A stretch of 64,000 nucleotides of DNA from Salinibacterium sp. TMP30 (GCF_038397785.1 NZ_CP151642.1:2046001-2110000), one strand, 5' to 3'; shown: positions 37,902-46,999, counted from the stretch's first letter. Notes: generated from the letters alone by a model not told the origin. Numbers and translations are program-made.

Positions 37902-39008
37902 ATGCGCGTACGATTTTTTGCCACTGCTGTGGTGCTGTCTGGCGCGCTGTTTGCGACTAGCGGGTGCACAGCGGCGACTATTGCCGAGAATCCGGCGGTG
38001 ACCGTGACGGCTGATCTCGGCGCTCCTCTGGCTCAGTTAGCGACTCTGACTGATGCGAAGGATTACAGCGGTCTAGTGCGCGCTGCATTGCCGACATCGG
38101 GGATTTCTGCGCCGGCTGTGACGCCTGACCAGGTGTTGCCGACGACGGTGATTTCGCATGACCTCAGTGGCGATAGGTCTGTGACGGTCGAGTCAACTGA
38201 GCGCGTGATCGCGATGGACATTTCGGGGTCGATTGCGGCGACGATTGCGGGGTTGGGCTTGCTCGATTCTCTTGTTGCGCGTGACATTTCGACGACGTTC
38301 GATGAGGCTGCGTCGCTACCGGTGATTACGTCGAATGCGCACACTGTTAACAGTGAGGCAATTTTGGCGTTGCGGCCAGATCTCGTTCTGACCGATGGCT
38401 CGATTGGCCCCATTGATGTGGTGTTGCAGTTGCGTGATGCGGGCATCCCTGTGGTGTTCGTTGAGACGTCCCCGTCTGTTGATGGGGTTGCCGAGTTGGC
38501 ACGTCAGGCTGCAGCGGCGTTGGGTGCTCCCGCTGCGGGTGCGGTGCTTGCGACGCAGTTGAGCACTGAGATTGAGGCGAAGATCAGCGAGATCGCGGGC
38601 ATTGTTCCGCGCGGGGATCGCTTGCGCATGATGTTCCTCTACCTGCGCGGCACCTCGGGGGTCTATTACTTGTTTGGCCAGGAGTCGGGTTCTGATGTGT
38701 TAATTGGTGCGCTTGGTGGTGTGGATGTTGCGGCCGAGATTGGCCTGGAGGGCATGCGGCCGATGACAGATGAGGCAATGGTTGCGGCGAACCCTGACCT
38801 TATTTTGGTGATGACGAATGGTCTTGCGAGTGTTGGCGGCGTGGGCGGACTGCTTGAAGCTCGTCCCGCGGTTGCTCTCACTGAGGCCGGCAAGAATCAG
38901 CGTTTTGTTGAAATGGATGACGGGGAAATTCTGAGCTTCGGGCCGAGAACGGTGACGGTGCTTGATGCTCTCGCTCGGGCTATCTATGCGCCGGGTTCTG
39001 GGTCGTAG
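37902..39008 (+). CDS. hmuT: haem ABC transporter substrate-binding lipoprotein (HmuT-like)
   Basis: A 368-residue lipoprotein (lipobox ATSGC near residue 22) with the TroA/BtuF-like fold: RVIAMDISGSIAATIAGLGLLDSLVARD, ILALRPDLVLTDGSIGP, and the C-terminal MTDEAMVAANPDLILVMTNGLASVGGVGGLL, a pattern typical of HmuT. It binds haem outside the cell for an HmuUV permease, which is not next to it. The ATG at 37902 was chosen over a TTG nine bases upstream. The 3' end overlaps the convergent htaA-like gene by 25 bases. Confidence 0.85.
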   Translation: MRVRFFATAVVLSGALFATSGCTAATIAENPAVTVTADLGAPLAQLATLTDAKDYSGLVRAALPTSGISAPAVTPDQVLPTTVISHDLSGDRSVTVESTERVIAMDISGSIAATIAGLGLLDSLVARDISTTFDEAASLPVITSNAHTVNSEAILALRPDLVLTDGSIGPIDVVLQLRDAGIPVVFVETSPSVDGVAELARQAAAALGAPAAGAVLATQLSTEIEAKISEIAGIVPRGDRLRMMFLYLRGTSGVYYLFGQESGSDVLIGALGGVDVAAEIGLEGMRPMTDEAMVAANPDLILVMTNGLASVGGVGGLLEARPAVALTEAGKNQRFVEMDDGEILSFGPRTVTVLDALARAIYAPGSGS

Positions 39009-39790
39009 ACCGCGCCCCGTCGGCGAGTTACATAGAACACTACGCCGGCTCCGAGAGCTAAAGCGCTGACTGCGACTAACGCTATCGCGTTCCGTTCGAG
39101 CGCCGTGGTGGGTGCGCGGGGTGCGGGCATGCAGTCACTGGTGGCGCTGAACGACACGGTGATGGGGTCAAGCTTTTCGCCTGCCGGGTAGGTGCCGAAT
39201 GCGGCGGACCCGGCTTCGGTGAGGGTCACGGGTGCTGCATCCAGTGTTGCTGTGTCGTTGGTGACGGTGAGTTCGGAGGTGTCGATGTCGGCAAATTTGA
39301 CGCCGCTTTCGTCTACCGGGGTTCCGTCTTGGGTGGTTCCCGATACGTCAAAGATGAGATGCGCGGTGGTGCTGCCGTCAAAGCGCAGTTCTAGACCGCT
39401 GAGTGTGGTGTCGAGAATTCCGTCGTGGCCCATGAATCGGAGGCTTCCGGCGAACGCGAGAGTGCCGTTACCGACGTCGAGCTCGCCCGAGCCTGCACTC
39501 CAACCAAAGTTGGGGGTCTCGTAGGTGGCGCCGTCGCTCACCGACCAGGCGCCATTCGCGATGGTGCCGCTGATGTATGACCGCAGTGTCTCTTTAACGC
39601 CCCAAGTGACTGCAGCATCCGAAACTTGACAGATGCTCTCGCCAGCGGCGATGGTGACGTCGGCTGCTGAGGTACGAGCGCCGGCGGCACCCCGTTCCGC
39701 GGCATTACCTACTATCGGCGTGAGCGCAATAACAATGGCGGTGAGGATGAGCGCGGCGGGGCCGAGCACGCACACGCTAAGTCCGCGCAT
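38984..39790 (-). CDS. HtaA-domain haem-binding surface protein
   Basis: A 268-residue exported protein: a signal segment (about 8-30), one HtaA domain (about 58-215; VTWGVKETLRSYISGTIANGAWSVSDGA and FAGSLRFMGHDGILDTTLSGLELRF) and a C-terminal membrane helix (about 232-254) with basic residues. In Corynebacterium, HtaA proteins take haem from haemoglobin and pass it to HmuT. The conserved Tyr (SYI or TYE) and His (MGHDG) are candidate haem ligands. It overlaps the elaA stop by one base (TAATG). Confidence 0.85.
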   Translation of the reverse strand: MRGLSVCVLGPAALILTAIVIALTPIVGNAAERGAAGARTSAADVTIAAGESICQVSDAAVTWGVKETLRSYISGTIANGAWSVSDGATYETPNFGWSAGSGELDVGNGTLAFAGSLRFMGHDGILDTTLSGLELRFDGSTTAHLIFDVSGTTQDGTPVDESGVKFADIDTSELTVTNDTATLDAAPVTLTEAGSAAFGTYPAGEKLDPITVSFSATSDCMPAPRAPTTALERNAIALVAVSALALGAGVVFYVTRRRGAVYDPEPGA

Positions 39791-40254
39791 TAGCGCCCCG
39801 CGCGGTACATGGACTGGTGCATGATGGTGGCTTCTTCGTAGAGGTCACCGAATGATTCGAATCCGAATTTCAGGTAGAGGGGCACAATGTATTCCTGCGC
39901 GTGCAGCATCATGCTTTCGGCTCCAAAGTCTTCGACGATGCGCTTCATGATGATCTGTGCGAGGCCTTCGCCGCGACGGTCTTCGCGCACGACAACACGG
40001 CCGATGACGCGGTGGCCATCCGAGTATTCGGCGGTTTCGTTGTAGAGAACACGGATGTAGGCGACGACTTCGTCACCGTCGGAGATCCAATAGTGGCCCG
40101 TGGCGTCTTCTTGATCGCGGTTGTCGAGTTCTTCTTCGTCGACTTTTTGCTCAACAAAAAATACGTCGGTGCGCAGTTTCATGATCGAGTAGAGCTCGGT
40201 TGTTGTTAATTCGCCCCAAGACTTGGCGATCACGGAATCATTAGGCACAACCAC
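39790..40254 (-). CDS. GNAT acetyltransferase, ElaA family
   Basis: A 154-residue single GNAT domain. ElaA features are LYSIMKLRTDVFFVEQKVDEEELDNRDQEDATGHYW, the acetyl-CoA loop RVVVREDRRGEGLAQIIM (RxxGxG/A type) and LHAQEYIVPLYLKFGFESFGD. The acceptor is not known. It is translationally linked to the htaA-like gene, but this looks like chance operon membership. The start may be the GTG at 40254 or a GTG a few codons later. Confidence 0.88.
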   Translation of the reverse strand: MVVPNDSVIAKSWGELTTTELYSIMKLRTDVFFVEQKVDEEELDNRDQEDATGHYWISDGDEVVAYIRVLYNETAEYSDGHRVIGRVVVREDRRGEGLAQIIMKRIVEDFGAESMMLHAQEYIVPLYLKFGFESFGDLYEEATIMHQSMYRAGR

Positions 40255-40302
40255 GAGTTTAATGTACTGGGCAGTGGAAGCTGACGATCTAAGGAGACCA
40301 CT

Positions 40303-40701
40303 ATGGCTTACAAGGTGAATAAGACAGAAGAGCAGTGGCGTGAAGAGCTTGGGCTCAAGTATTCGGTACTGCGCGAGGCTGGCACCGATCGCCCGTGGTC
40401 TGGTGCCCTTCTCGACGAAAAGCGTCAGGGAACCTACCGCTGTGGCGCGTGTAGTGCTGAACTCTTTAAGAGTGGAACGAAGTTTGATTCCGGTTCGGGG
40501 TGGCCGAGCTTTTATGAAGCGATCAACCCGGATGCTGTGGAGCTTCGCAAAGATAGCTCACTGGGCATGGTTCGCACTGAAGTTCTCTGCGCAACGTGTG
40601 GCTCACATCTGGGTCACCTCTTTGATGACGCCTACCAGACTCCGACGGGCGACCGTTTTTGCTTGAACTCGACGTCGCTGGAGTTTGAGGAAGACAACTA
40701 A
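40303..40701 (+). CDS. msrB: peptide-methionine (R)-S-oxide reductase
   Basis: A 132-residue MsrB that repairs oxidised methionine. Two CxxC zinc motifs (YRCGACSAEL, LCATCGSHLGHLF) and the block SGSGWPSFYEAI are present, and the catalytic residue lies in RFCLNSTSLEF. An AAGGAG ribosome site precedes the ATG. A perfect hairpin follows the gene. Confidence 0.95.
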   Translation: MAYKVNKTEEQWREELGLKYSVLREAGTDRPWSGALLDEKRQGTYRCGACSAELFKSGTKFDSGSGWPSFYEAINPDAVELRKDSSLGMVRTEVLCATCGSHLGHLFDDAYQTPTGDRFCLNSTSLEFEEDN

Positions 40702-40714
40702 TTCGACCGCGGCA

Positions 40715-40737
40715 GGCCACCCCTCCACGGGGTGGCC
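40715..40737. terminator. perfect hairpin between msrB and the E2 gene
   Basis: A 9-base GC-rich stem (GGCCACCCC / GGGGTGGCC) with a 5-base loop lies between two convergent genes, 13 bases after the msrB stop. No U-tract; probably bidirectional. Confidence 0.65.
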
Positions 40738-40747
40738 GTGCTGGTGA

Positions 40748-42058
40748 CTAGACGAGCATCCTTAGGGGATTCTCGATGTGACGAACGAATGCGGCAAGCC
40801 ATTGAGCTGCCAGCGCGCCATCAAGCACTCGATGGTCTGCGGAGAGCGTCACGGTCATGATTGTTCCGACTTCGATCGCTCCGTCGACGACTACGGGCTG
40901 TTGGCGCGCGAGTCCGACGGCGAGGATGGCCGACTGCGGAGGGTTGATAATTGCGGAGAACTCTGTCACGCCGTACATACCGAGATTGCTGACGGCGAAG
41001 CTGCCGCCCTCAAGCTCATGCTGCTTAATCCGGCCTGCTTTGGAGCGTTCGGCCAGATCGGCAACTCCGCGAGCGATTTCTGTGAGAGTTTGGCGTTCCA
41101 CTGACCGCAGAACCGGAGTTAGTAGTCCGCCGTCAATTGCTACGGCAACCGACATGTCGACGCTTGAGTAGCGCGTTATGGCGCTCTCCCCCCAGGTTGC
41201 GTTGGCGTCCGGCACATCGACGAACGCCATTGCAGACGCCTTGAGCACGAAATCGTTGATCGAGACTTTGACCGACGCGGACTCGTTGACTTCCTTTCGC
41301 AGCGCCACTAATCGGTCCACTCGGCAGTCGGCTACCAAATAGAAATGTGGCACCGTCGACTTGCTCTCGGTGAGCCGACGGGCGATCGCCTTGCGCATGC
41401 CGGTGTGGGGCACGTCGGTGGTCGTGGCGCCAGTGGATACCACCGGGGCCGCTGTCGCTGCCTGGGTAGTTGCGGGTGCCGACGACTCTGGTGCAGACTC
41501 TGGCACCGCTGCCGTTGCCTGCTCGGGAGCGCTGAGCCCCTCGAGGTCGCGGCGAACGATGCGGCCGCCCGGGCCCGATCCAGTAACGTCACTGAGATCG
41601 AGACCTTGCTCTTTAGCGAGGCGGCGAACGAGAGGGCTGGTGAACCTTCTGCTCGAGTCTGCAGGTGCGGCTGGTATTTGGCTTGTTTCGGAAGCAGAGG
41701 CTTGCGAAACAGAGGACTCGGATGCGGCGCTGTCCTCTGCGGGAACAGCCTGGGGAGGGTTCGCCTCTGGAGAGCTTTCTCCTCCCGAGCCGTTGAGTTC
41801 AGCATTGTCGGCGCTCTCGCCTTCAGCACCGACCAGCAGAATTGGATCGCCGACGCGCACGTCTTCTCCCTCGGCCACCACAAGCTTCAGTACCGTGCCT
41901 TCGACCTCGGAGGCGTACTCGACGTTCGCCTTCTCAGTTTCCACCTCGGCTAGCGGCATGCCAACGGTGATCTTCTGGCCAACGGCGACCATCCACGTTT
42001 GAATTGCGGCTTCGGTTGTGCCGGCAAGCACTTCAGGCATCCGTACGACGGTCGACAT
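40748..42058 (-). CDS. dihydrolipoamide acyltransferase (E2) of a 2-oxoacid dehydrogenase complex
   Basis: A 436-residue E2: one lipoyl domain (1-76, lipoyl Lys43 in EVETEKANVEY), an Ala/Pro/Ser/Glu-rich linker, a peripheral-subunit-binding domain (about 138-175; PLVRRLAKEQGLDLSDVTGSGPGGRIVRRDL), a second linker and a catalytic domain (about 210-436) with the active-site SADHRVLDGAL. One lipoyl domain is typical of acetoin or branched-chain complexes. It overlaps the E1 gene by one base (TGATG). No E3 (lipoamide dehydrogenase) gene is present in the window, so E3 must be shared. Confidence 0.9.
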   Translation of the reverse strand: MSTVVRMPEVLAGTTEAAIQTWMVAVGQKITVGMPLAEVETEKANVEYASEVEGTVLKLVVAEGEDVRVGDPILLVGAEGESADNAELNGSGGESSPEANPPQAVPAEDSAASESSVSQASASETSQIPAAPADSSRRFTSPLVRRLAKEQGLDLSDVTGSGPGGRIVRRDLEGLSAPEQATAAVPESAPESSAPATTQAATAAPVVSTGATTTDVPHTGMRKAIARRLTESKSTVPHFYLVADCRVDRLVALRKEVNESASVKVSINDFVLKASAMAFVDVPDANATWGESAITRYSSVDMSVAVAIDGGLLTPVLRSVERQTLTEIARGVADLAERSKAGRIKQHELEGGSFAVSNLGMYGVTEFSAIINPPQSAILAVGLARQQPVVVDGAIEVGTIMTVTLSADHRVLDGALAAQWLAAFVRHIENPLRMLV

Positions 42059-44244
42059 CAGTTTCCTCCCATTCCCCGGCGCACCCGTTCTAGGCCGGCG
42101 ACGACTTCTTCAGTGCCGGCGATTGCCGCGCGTTCAAGCACACGGGAGATGCTGGGGCTTGCCTCGCCTCCAGTTACCCGATCAATGGGCTGATCAAGCC
42201 AGTCAAAGAACCGGCGCTGCAACTCGTCGGCGAGCCACCCACCATATGAGGTGCCCTGAGCTCCCTGCTCGACGATCAGCACGCTGTTCGTCTTCTTGAT
42301 GCTGTTACCTAGCGTCTCCCAGTCGATCGACGCCCGATCCAGCCAGCGCAGGTCGATAACCTCGGCGTCGATTCCGGTCTGCTCGACTGCCTCGAGTGAG
42401 TGGCGAACCATAGAGAGGTAGCTGATGACGGTCACATCCGAACCTTCCCGTTTGATCCCCGCCTTTCCGAACGGCAATTGGTAGTCGAGGTCGCCGGCGG
42501 GAATTTCTTCGGTCTGACCGTAAAGATCGACGTGCTCGATGACCAACACCGGGTCTTGAAGTGCGAGCGCAGTGTTCATCAATCCGATGTAGTCCGCAGC
42601 GGACGAGGGGGCAACGATGCGCCACCCTGGGCTGGTCGCAAAAATGCCGGCTGGATCCATGAGGTGTTGTGAGCCATAGCCAGACCCCATGGCGACCTTT
42701 GTACGCAGTACAAGCGGCACCGGGTTCACTCCGCCGAACATGTGGCGAGCCTTGCCGATCTGGTTGAAGACTTGATCGGCCGCAACCCACAGGAAGTCTG
42801 GGTACATGAACTCGACAACGGGGCGAAATCGGCCGTCCAGCGCGAGGCCACCGGCGAGTCCGGTGAAAGCGTTTTCGCTGATGGGCGTGCCAAGAATGCG
42901 ATCGGGGAACTTCGCGGCAAGACCTTTTGTCGCGCCGTTGGTGCCGCCCTTGAGGCGATGCACGTCCTCGCCCATGACGACGATGCGCTCGTCTTCGGCC
43001 ATGCGACGAGCCATCACAGATGCGATGGCTTCGACGAATTTTACGGTTTCGGTTTCGCCGGTTGCACCGAGTGGTTCTAGTGTTCTGGCATCCGAAAGCT
43101 CGCTGGTGTCCCCTCGCACGCCAACATTGACGAAGTCGACGTCTGGCCACAACTCTGGACGAATTCTGCGTTTGCCTGCTGATTCCGGATCCGCCTCAAG
43201 CAGCGGTGCAACTGCCGCGGTCATTGCCGTCTGCGCTTGCTCGCGCACCGAGCTAACGCCGGCTTCATCTATCAGGCCGCGAGCGATCATCTTCCTCGCC
43301 ATGAGCAGCAGCGGGTCGCGCTCGCGCCACTCTGCCTCTTCCTTCTTTGAGCGATAGCCGAAGGCACTTCCCGGGACCGAACCGTTCTGGTGGAAGAAGC
43401 GGTAAACCTCGGCCTCAACGACGGCCGGGCCACCACCCGAGCGCATGACCTCTGCGGCCTGTTGCATTGCGAGATAGACGGCAAGTGGATCCATTCCGTC
43501 TACCCGCCAGGACGGGATCGAGAAACCTTGGCCGCGCACAGACAGCCGGGTGTCAGCGACACTTTCCGAAATATTCGTAGCGACTGCATAGACGTTGTTC
43601 TCGATGAAGAAACACACCGGCAGCTTCCAAGCGGCAGCAAGGTTCATGGTCTCAAGCACGGAACCGATCTGGCTGGCACCGTCTCCGAAGTAGTTGATGG
43701 TGAGGTCGGTAGTGTCCGAGTGCATCTGCGCCCAAGCGTTGCCTGCCGCCATGGGGGCTCCTCCCCCGACAATGGCGTTGGTGCCGAGCGCTCCTGCTTC
43801 GAACCACTGGAGGTGCATCGAGCCGCCTCGCCCAGCGCAGTAGCCCTGCGAGAGCCCGAGGATTTCGGCGAGCGTGCGCTGGAGCACGGTCTGGATTGGT
43901 TCCGTCACCAGCGACCCGAGATCGAGGTTGCCGTCTGAGACGTGCGTGATTGCCTTCGCGAGGAACTGGTGGTGGCCCCGATGAGATCCGTTGACTGCGT
44001 CACTAGAGCGGAGCCCGACGATGGAACCTACAGCGCCACCCTCTTGACCGATGCTGGAGTGCGCGGGGCCGTGAACTAGGGATTCTCCTGCGAGCTCAAG
44101 CACCGTTTCTTCGAACGCACGAATGAGGTGAAGCTCGCCGAGCATCGTTGCCAGCAGGGCAGGGTCCGCAGACTTCCAATCAGCTGCGGTGGTGGTGAGC
44201 TCTACCCAAGGTTGACCAGTTTCAAGACGTCGCTGTTTTGGCAT
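42058..44244 (-). CDS. 2-oxoacid dehydrogenase E1, alpha and beta subunits fused
   Basis: A 728-residue fusion. The alpha half (about 20-340) has HSSIGQEGGAVG, GRGGSMH and the thiamine diphosphate motif GDGASQIGSVLETMNLAAAWKLPVCFFIENN. After a linker, the beta half (about 395-725) has RIVVMGEDVHRLKGGTNGATKGL, PISENAFTGLAGGLALDGRFRPVVEFMYPDF and DPVLVIEHVDLY. The substrate may be acetoin or a branched or other 2-oxoacid. The start at 44244 fits a leaderless transcript (-10 TATTGT at 44257-44252, -35 TTGGAT at 44280-44275). It is divergent from the VOC-GntR genes. Confidence 0.88.
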   Translation of the reverse strand: MPKQRRLETGQPWVELTTTAADWKSADPALLATMLGELHLIRAFEETVLELAGESLVHGPAHSSIGQEGGAVGSIVGLRSSDAVNGSHRGHHQFLAKAITHVSDGNLDLGSLVTEPIQTVLQRTLAEILGLSQGYCAGRGGSMHLQWFEAGALGTNAIVGGGAPMAAGNAWAQMHSDTTDLTINYFGDGASQIGSVLETMNLAAAWKLPVCFFIENNVYAVATNISESVADTRLSVRGQGFSIPSWRVDGMDPLAVYLAMQQAAEVMRSGGGPAVVEAEVYRFFHQNGSVPGSAFGYRSKKEEAEWRERDPLLLMARKMIARGLIDEAGVSSVREQAQTAMTAAVAPLLEADPESAGKRRIRPELWPDVDFVNVGVRGDTSELSDARTLEPLGATGETETVKFVEAIASVMARRMAEDERIVVMGEDVHRLKGGTNGATKGLAAKFPDRILGTPISENAFTGLAGGLALDGRFRPVVEFMYPDFLWVAADQVFNQIGKARHMFGGVNPVPLVLRTKVAMGSGYGSQHLMDPAGIFATSPGWRIVAPSSAADYIGLMNTALALQDPVLVIEHVDLYGQTEEIPAGDLDYQLPFGKAGIKREGSDVTVISYLSMVRHSLEAVEQTGIDAEVIDLRWLDRASIDWETLGNSIKKTNSVLIVEQGAQGTSYGGWLADELQRRFFDWLDQPIDRVTGGEASPSISRVLERAAIAGTEEVVAGLERVRRGMGGN

Positions 44245-44251
44245 GTTCACT

Positions 44252-44280
44252 ACAATACCGCAGTATTGAATCCAATCCAA
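44252..44280 (-). promoter_or_regulatory. E1-E2 operon promoter with palindromic operator
   Basis: TTGGAT, 17 bases, TATTGT are followed by eight bases and the ATG at 44244. A perfect palindrome CAATAC-CGCA-GTATTG (44253-44268) covers the -10 box and spacer. The nearby GntR regulator (44889) is the natural candidate to bind it. Confidence 0.5.
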
Positions 44281-44314
44281 GGGAATTCTTCGGAAAAACC
44301 TCGAACTAATCGTG

Positions 44315-44343
44315 TTGATGAGTCATAATGTATCCAATAGAAT
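44315..44343 (+). promoter_or_regulatory. promoter of the VOC-GntR operon
   Basis: TTGATG (44315-44320), a 17-base spacer and TAGAAT (44338-44343) are followed by the AAGGAG ribosome site of the VOC gene. The spacer contains TGTATCCAATA, which resembles GntR/FCD operator halves and recurs in part (ATCCAAT) in the E1 promoter, so both promoters may be under one regulator. Confidence 0.5.
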
Positions 44344-44361
44344 CTGTGCAAAGGAGCGAGC

Positions 44362-44892
44362 ATGAGCGTGGGTCTACCAGGAATGCGGGGCATCGACCAC
44401 ATCGGGGTGACCGTGCCCGATCTAGACGAGGCGGAGCGGTTCTTTGTTGACGTGCTCGGCGCAGAGCTCATCTATACTCTTGGCACAAAGCAGGCCGACG
44501 ACGACTGGATGCAGGTAACGCTCGGAGTACATCCGCGCACTGTCATTCGCGAGATCCGGTTTCTCCGCCTTGGCAATGGAAGCAATCTTGAGCTGTTTAA
44601 ATATGACTCCGCAGACGGTCAAGCCGACGAACCGCGAAACAGCGATATCGGTGGACACCACATCGCCATCTATGTTGACGATCTCGACGAGGCTCGTGAA
44701 CACCTCCGCATTCACGGGGTAGAGATCATGGGAGAACCAGTCGCAAGCCAACGATCAGCAGAAGGGCAGCGCTGGCTGTACTTTCGCAGCCCGTGGGGGA
44801 TGCAATGTGAACTCGTCAGCTTCCCCGGAGGCAAGGCTTACGAGCGAAGTTCCCCGCGCCGACTGTGGAACCCGGCGCGTCCGGCAGAATGA
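44362..44892 (+). CDS. VOC-family (glyoxalase/dioxygenase fold) protein
   Basis: A 176-residue protein with two beta-alpha-beta-beta-beta modules: MRGIDHIGVTVPDLDEAERFFVDVLGAELIY and HHIAIYVDDLDEAREHLRIHGVEIMGEP, then WLYFRSPWGMQCELVSFPG. The metal-ligand positions are His (GIDHIG), Glu (LELFKY), His (GGHHIA) and Glu (CELVSFP), all present. Members include glyoxalases, epimerases and ring-cleaving dioxygenases. An AAGGAG site lies six bases before the ATG. It overlaps the GntR gene by four bases. Confidence 0.85.
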   Translation: MSVGLPGMRGIDHIGVTVPDLDEAERFFVDVLGAELIYTLGTKQADDDWMQVTLGVHPRTVIREIRFLRLGNGSNLELFKYDSADGQADEPRNSDIGGHHIAIYVDDLDEAREHLRIHGVEIMGEPVASQRSAEGQRWLYFRSPWGMQCELVSFPGGKAYERSSPRRLWNPARPAE

Positions 44893-45560
44893 GAACCATG
44901 ACGACCACTCAGCTCCCCACCCACGGCGGCGCGGGAATCCGCATAGCGGACGACCTGCGTACAGCTATCCTCGATGGTCAGTACGCACCAGGTGCACGAA
45001 TTCGACAGGAGCATCTCGCAGACCGTTACGGTGCAAGCCGGTTGCCGGTTCGTGAGGCACTACGCATGCTCGAGGGCGAAGGGCTTGTCAGGCTCGTGGC
45101 GAATACGGGGGCTTGGGTAACCCACTTGAGCCTTGCCGACTGCGAGGAAATGTATCAGATTCGAGAGCGAATCGAACCACTTCTCCTTCGCTACAACGTT
45201 CCTTTACTCAGCGCTGCTCAGATCGACCATCTCGACGCCCTCGCGACTCAGATGGAGCGCGGCGACGACGTCGAGCATTTTCTCGCCCTTGACCGCGAGT
45301 TCCACCTCGGATCTTATGAGGCTGCCACAACGACACTGCTCACGAACACGGTGCACCAACTCTGGAATCGCACACAGCATTACCGACGTGCGTTCATGCA
45401 GGTGTTCAGACCGAGTGACCGCAGCGTCCACCACGAACACCACCTTCTGGTTGCGGCGCTTCGACGTCGCGACGTCGACGAAGCAGAGCGCATTCTCGCT
45501 GCCCACATCCGGCGCACACGTTTTGAGCTCTCGCGGCATCCCGAAATCTTCGCGGACTAA
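44889..45560 (+). CDS. GntR-family regulator with FCD domain
   Basis: A 223-residue regulator: winged helix (about 15-80; YAPGARIRQEHLADRYGASRLPVREALRMLEGEGLV) and FCD domain (about 88-210; EMYQIRERIEPLLLRY, LDREFHLGSYEAA, HHEHHLLVAALRRRDVDEAERIL) with the three histidines and aspartate that bind metal in this class. The ATG at 44889 overlaps the VOC stop; another at 44898 is possible. It probably controls the divergent E1-E2 promoter and its own operon. Confidence 0.85.
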   Translation: MRTMTTTQLPTHGGAGIRIADDLRTAILDGQYAPGARIRQEHLADRYGASRLPVREALRMLEGEGLVRLVANTGAWVTHLSLADCEEMYQIRERIEPLLLRYNVPLLSAAQIDHLDALATQMERGDDVEHFLALDREFHLGSYEAATTTLLTNTVHQLWNRTQHYRRAFMQVFRPSDRSVHHEHHLLVAALRRRDVDEAERILAAHIRRTRFELSRHPEIFAD

Positions 45561-45604
45561 TCTTCGCGATTCTCTACCCACCATCGAATTTGAGGAGCAC
45601 CCCA

Positions 45605-46981
45605 ATGGCCATCGCCACGACAAATCCCACAACGGGAGTCATCGAGAAGACCTTCGAGCCGCACACCACCGACGAGGTCGAGCGCAGGATTTCCGCAGCC
45701 CAGAGCGCGTTCGTTGAGCTGAAATTGACCAGTTACACCCAGCGCGGGCAGTGGATGCGAGCGGCCGCCGACCTGCTCGACGCTGAGGTCGACGAGACCG
45801 CGCGGATGCTCACGATCGAGATGGGCAAGCCCATTGCCCAGTCAAAGGCTGAAGTGCTCAAGTGTGCCAAGAACATGCGGTTCTACGCCGACGAGTCCGA
45901 AGGTTTCCTTGCCGAAGAGAAGCTCGCCGACCCGAGCGCCGTCAACGCGTCGAGCGCTTGGACTAGGTACGACCCCCTCGGCGTTGTCCTCGCAGTGATG
46001 CCGTGGAACTACCCGCTGTGGCAGGTCATTCGTTTCGCTGCTCCCGCACTCATGGCTGGAAACACCGGGCTTCTCAAACACGCCTCCAACGTGCCACAGT
46101 CTGCGCTGTACCTTGACACGCTCTTCGAACGCGCCGGGTTCCCCGCTGGAGCGTTCACGACACTGCTCATCGGATCAGCCGAAGTCAAAGCGGTCCTAGA
46201 AGACCGCCGCGTGAAGGCTGTCACCCTGACCGGGTCAGAACCCGCCGGGCGGTCCGTCGCATCCACGGCTGGTGAGCAGATCAAGAAAGCGGTACTCGAG
46301 CTCGGAGGCTCTGACCCGTTCCTCGTCATGCCCTCGGCCGATGTGGATGCCGCGGCGACGATGGCGGTCAAGGCGCGCATCTCTAACAATGGCCAATCAT
46401 GTATCGCGGGCAAGCGCTTCATCGTACACACGGATGTGTACGACGAGTTTGCTCGCGTGTTCAGTCAGAAGATGGCAGCGCTCGTCGTCGGAGACCCGCT
46501 CGACCCAGCAACCGAGATCGGTCCCATCGCGACAGAGTCTGGCCTCAACGACTTGGCAGAACTCGTCGATGACGCAGTCGCCAAGGGGGCTGAGGTGCTC
46601 GCGGGAGGAAGCGCGCCAGATGGCCCCGGCTTCTACTACTCCCCCACAGTCCTGGCCGGCCTCACTGACGATATGCGTATCGTCATGGAGGAAACCTTCG
46701 GACCCGTGGCTTCGCTCTACCGGGCAGCGGACCGCGCCGACGCACTTGCCATCGCCAACCAGACCACCTTTGGTCTGTCGAGCGCCGTCTGGACCCAGGA
46801 TGCCGAAGAACAAGAGTGGTTCACGCGCAACCTCGACGCCGGTGCTGTGTTCATCAACGGCATGACCATCTCCTACCCCGAGTTGCCCTTCGGCGGCATC
46901 AAAGACTCCGGCTACGGGCGCGAACTCGCTGCGGCCGGAATCCGCGAATTCTGCAACCTAAAAACGGTCTGGAAGGCGTAA
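45605..46981 (+). CDS. NAD(P)-dependent aldehyde dehydrogenase, succinate-semialdehyde-dehydrogenase-like
   Basis: A 458-residue aldehyde dehydrogenase of the short GabD/YneI type. It has AVMPWNYPLWQVIRFAAPALMAGNTGLLKHASNVP, the catalytic Glu in LELGGSDPFLV, the catalytic Cys in SNNGQSCIAGKRF and FINGMTISYPELPFGGIKDSGYGREL. Relatives act on succinate semialdehyde or similar short acid aldehydes. A GAGGAG ribosome site precedes the ATG at 45605. It follows the GntR gene by 44 bases in the same direction and precedes the ketopantoate-reductase-like gene, giving a catabolic operon. Confidence 0.88.
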   Translation: MAIATTNPTTGVIEKTFEPHTTDEVERRISAAQSAFVELKLTSYTQRGQWMRAAADLLDAEVDETARMLTIEMGKPIAQSKAEVLKCAKNMRFYADESEGFLAEEKLADPSAVNASSAWTRYDPLGVVLAVMPWNYPLWQVIRFAAPALMAGNTGLLKHASNVPQSALYLDTLFERAGFPAGAFTTLLIGSAEVKAVLEDRRVKAVTLTGSEPAGRSVASTAGEQIKKAVLELGGSDPFLVMPSADVDAAATMAVKARISNNGQSCIAGKRFIVHTDVYDEFARVFSQKMAALVVGDPLDPATEIGPIATESGLNDLAELVDDAVAKGAEVLAGGSAPDGPGFYYSPTVLAGLTDDMRIVMEETFGPVASLYRAADRADALAIANQTTFGLSSAVWTQDAEEQEWFTRNLDAGAVFINGMTISYPELPFGGIKDSGYGRELAAAGIREFCNLKTVWKA

Positions 46982-46999
46982 CGTCCGTCCAGAGTGAAC

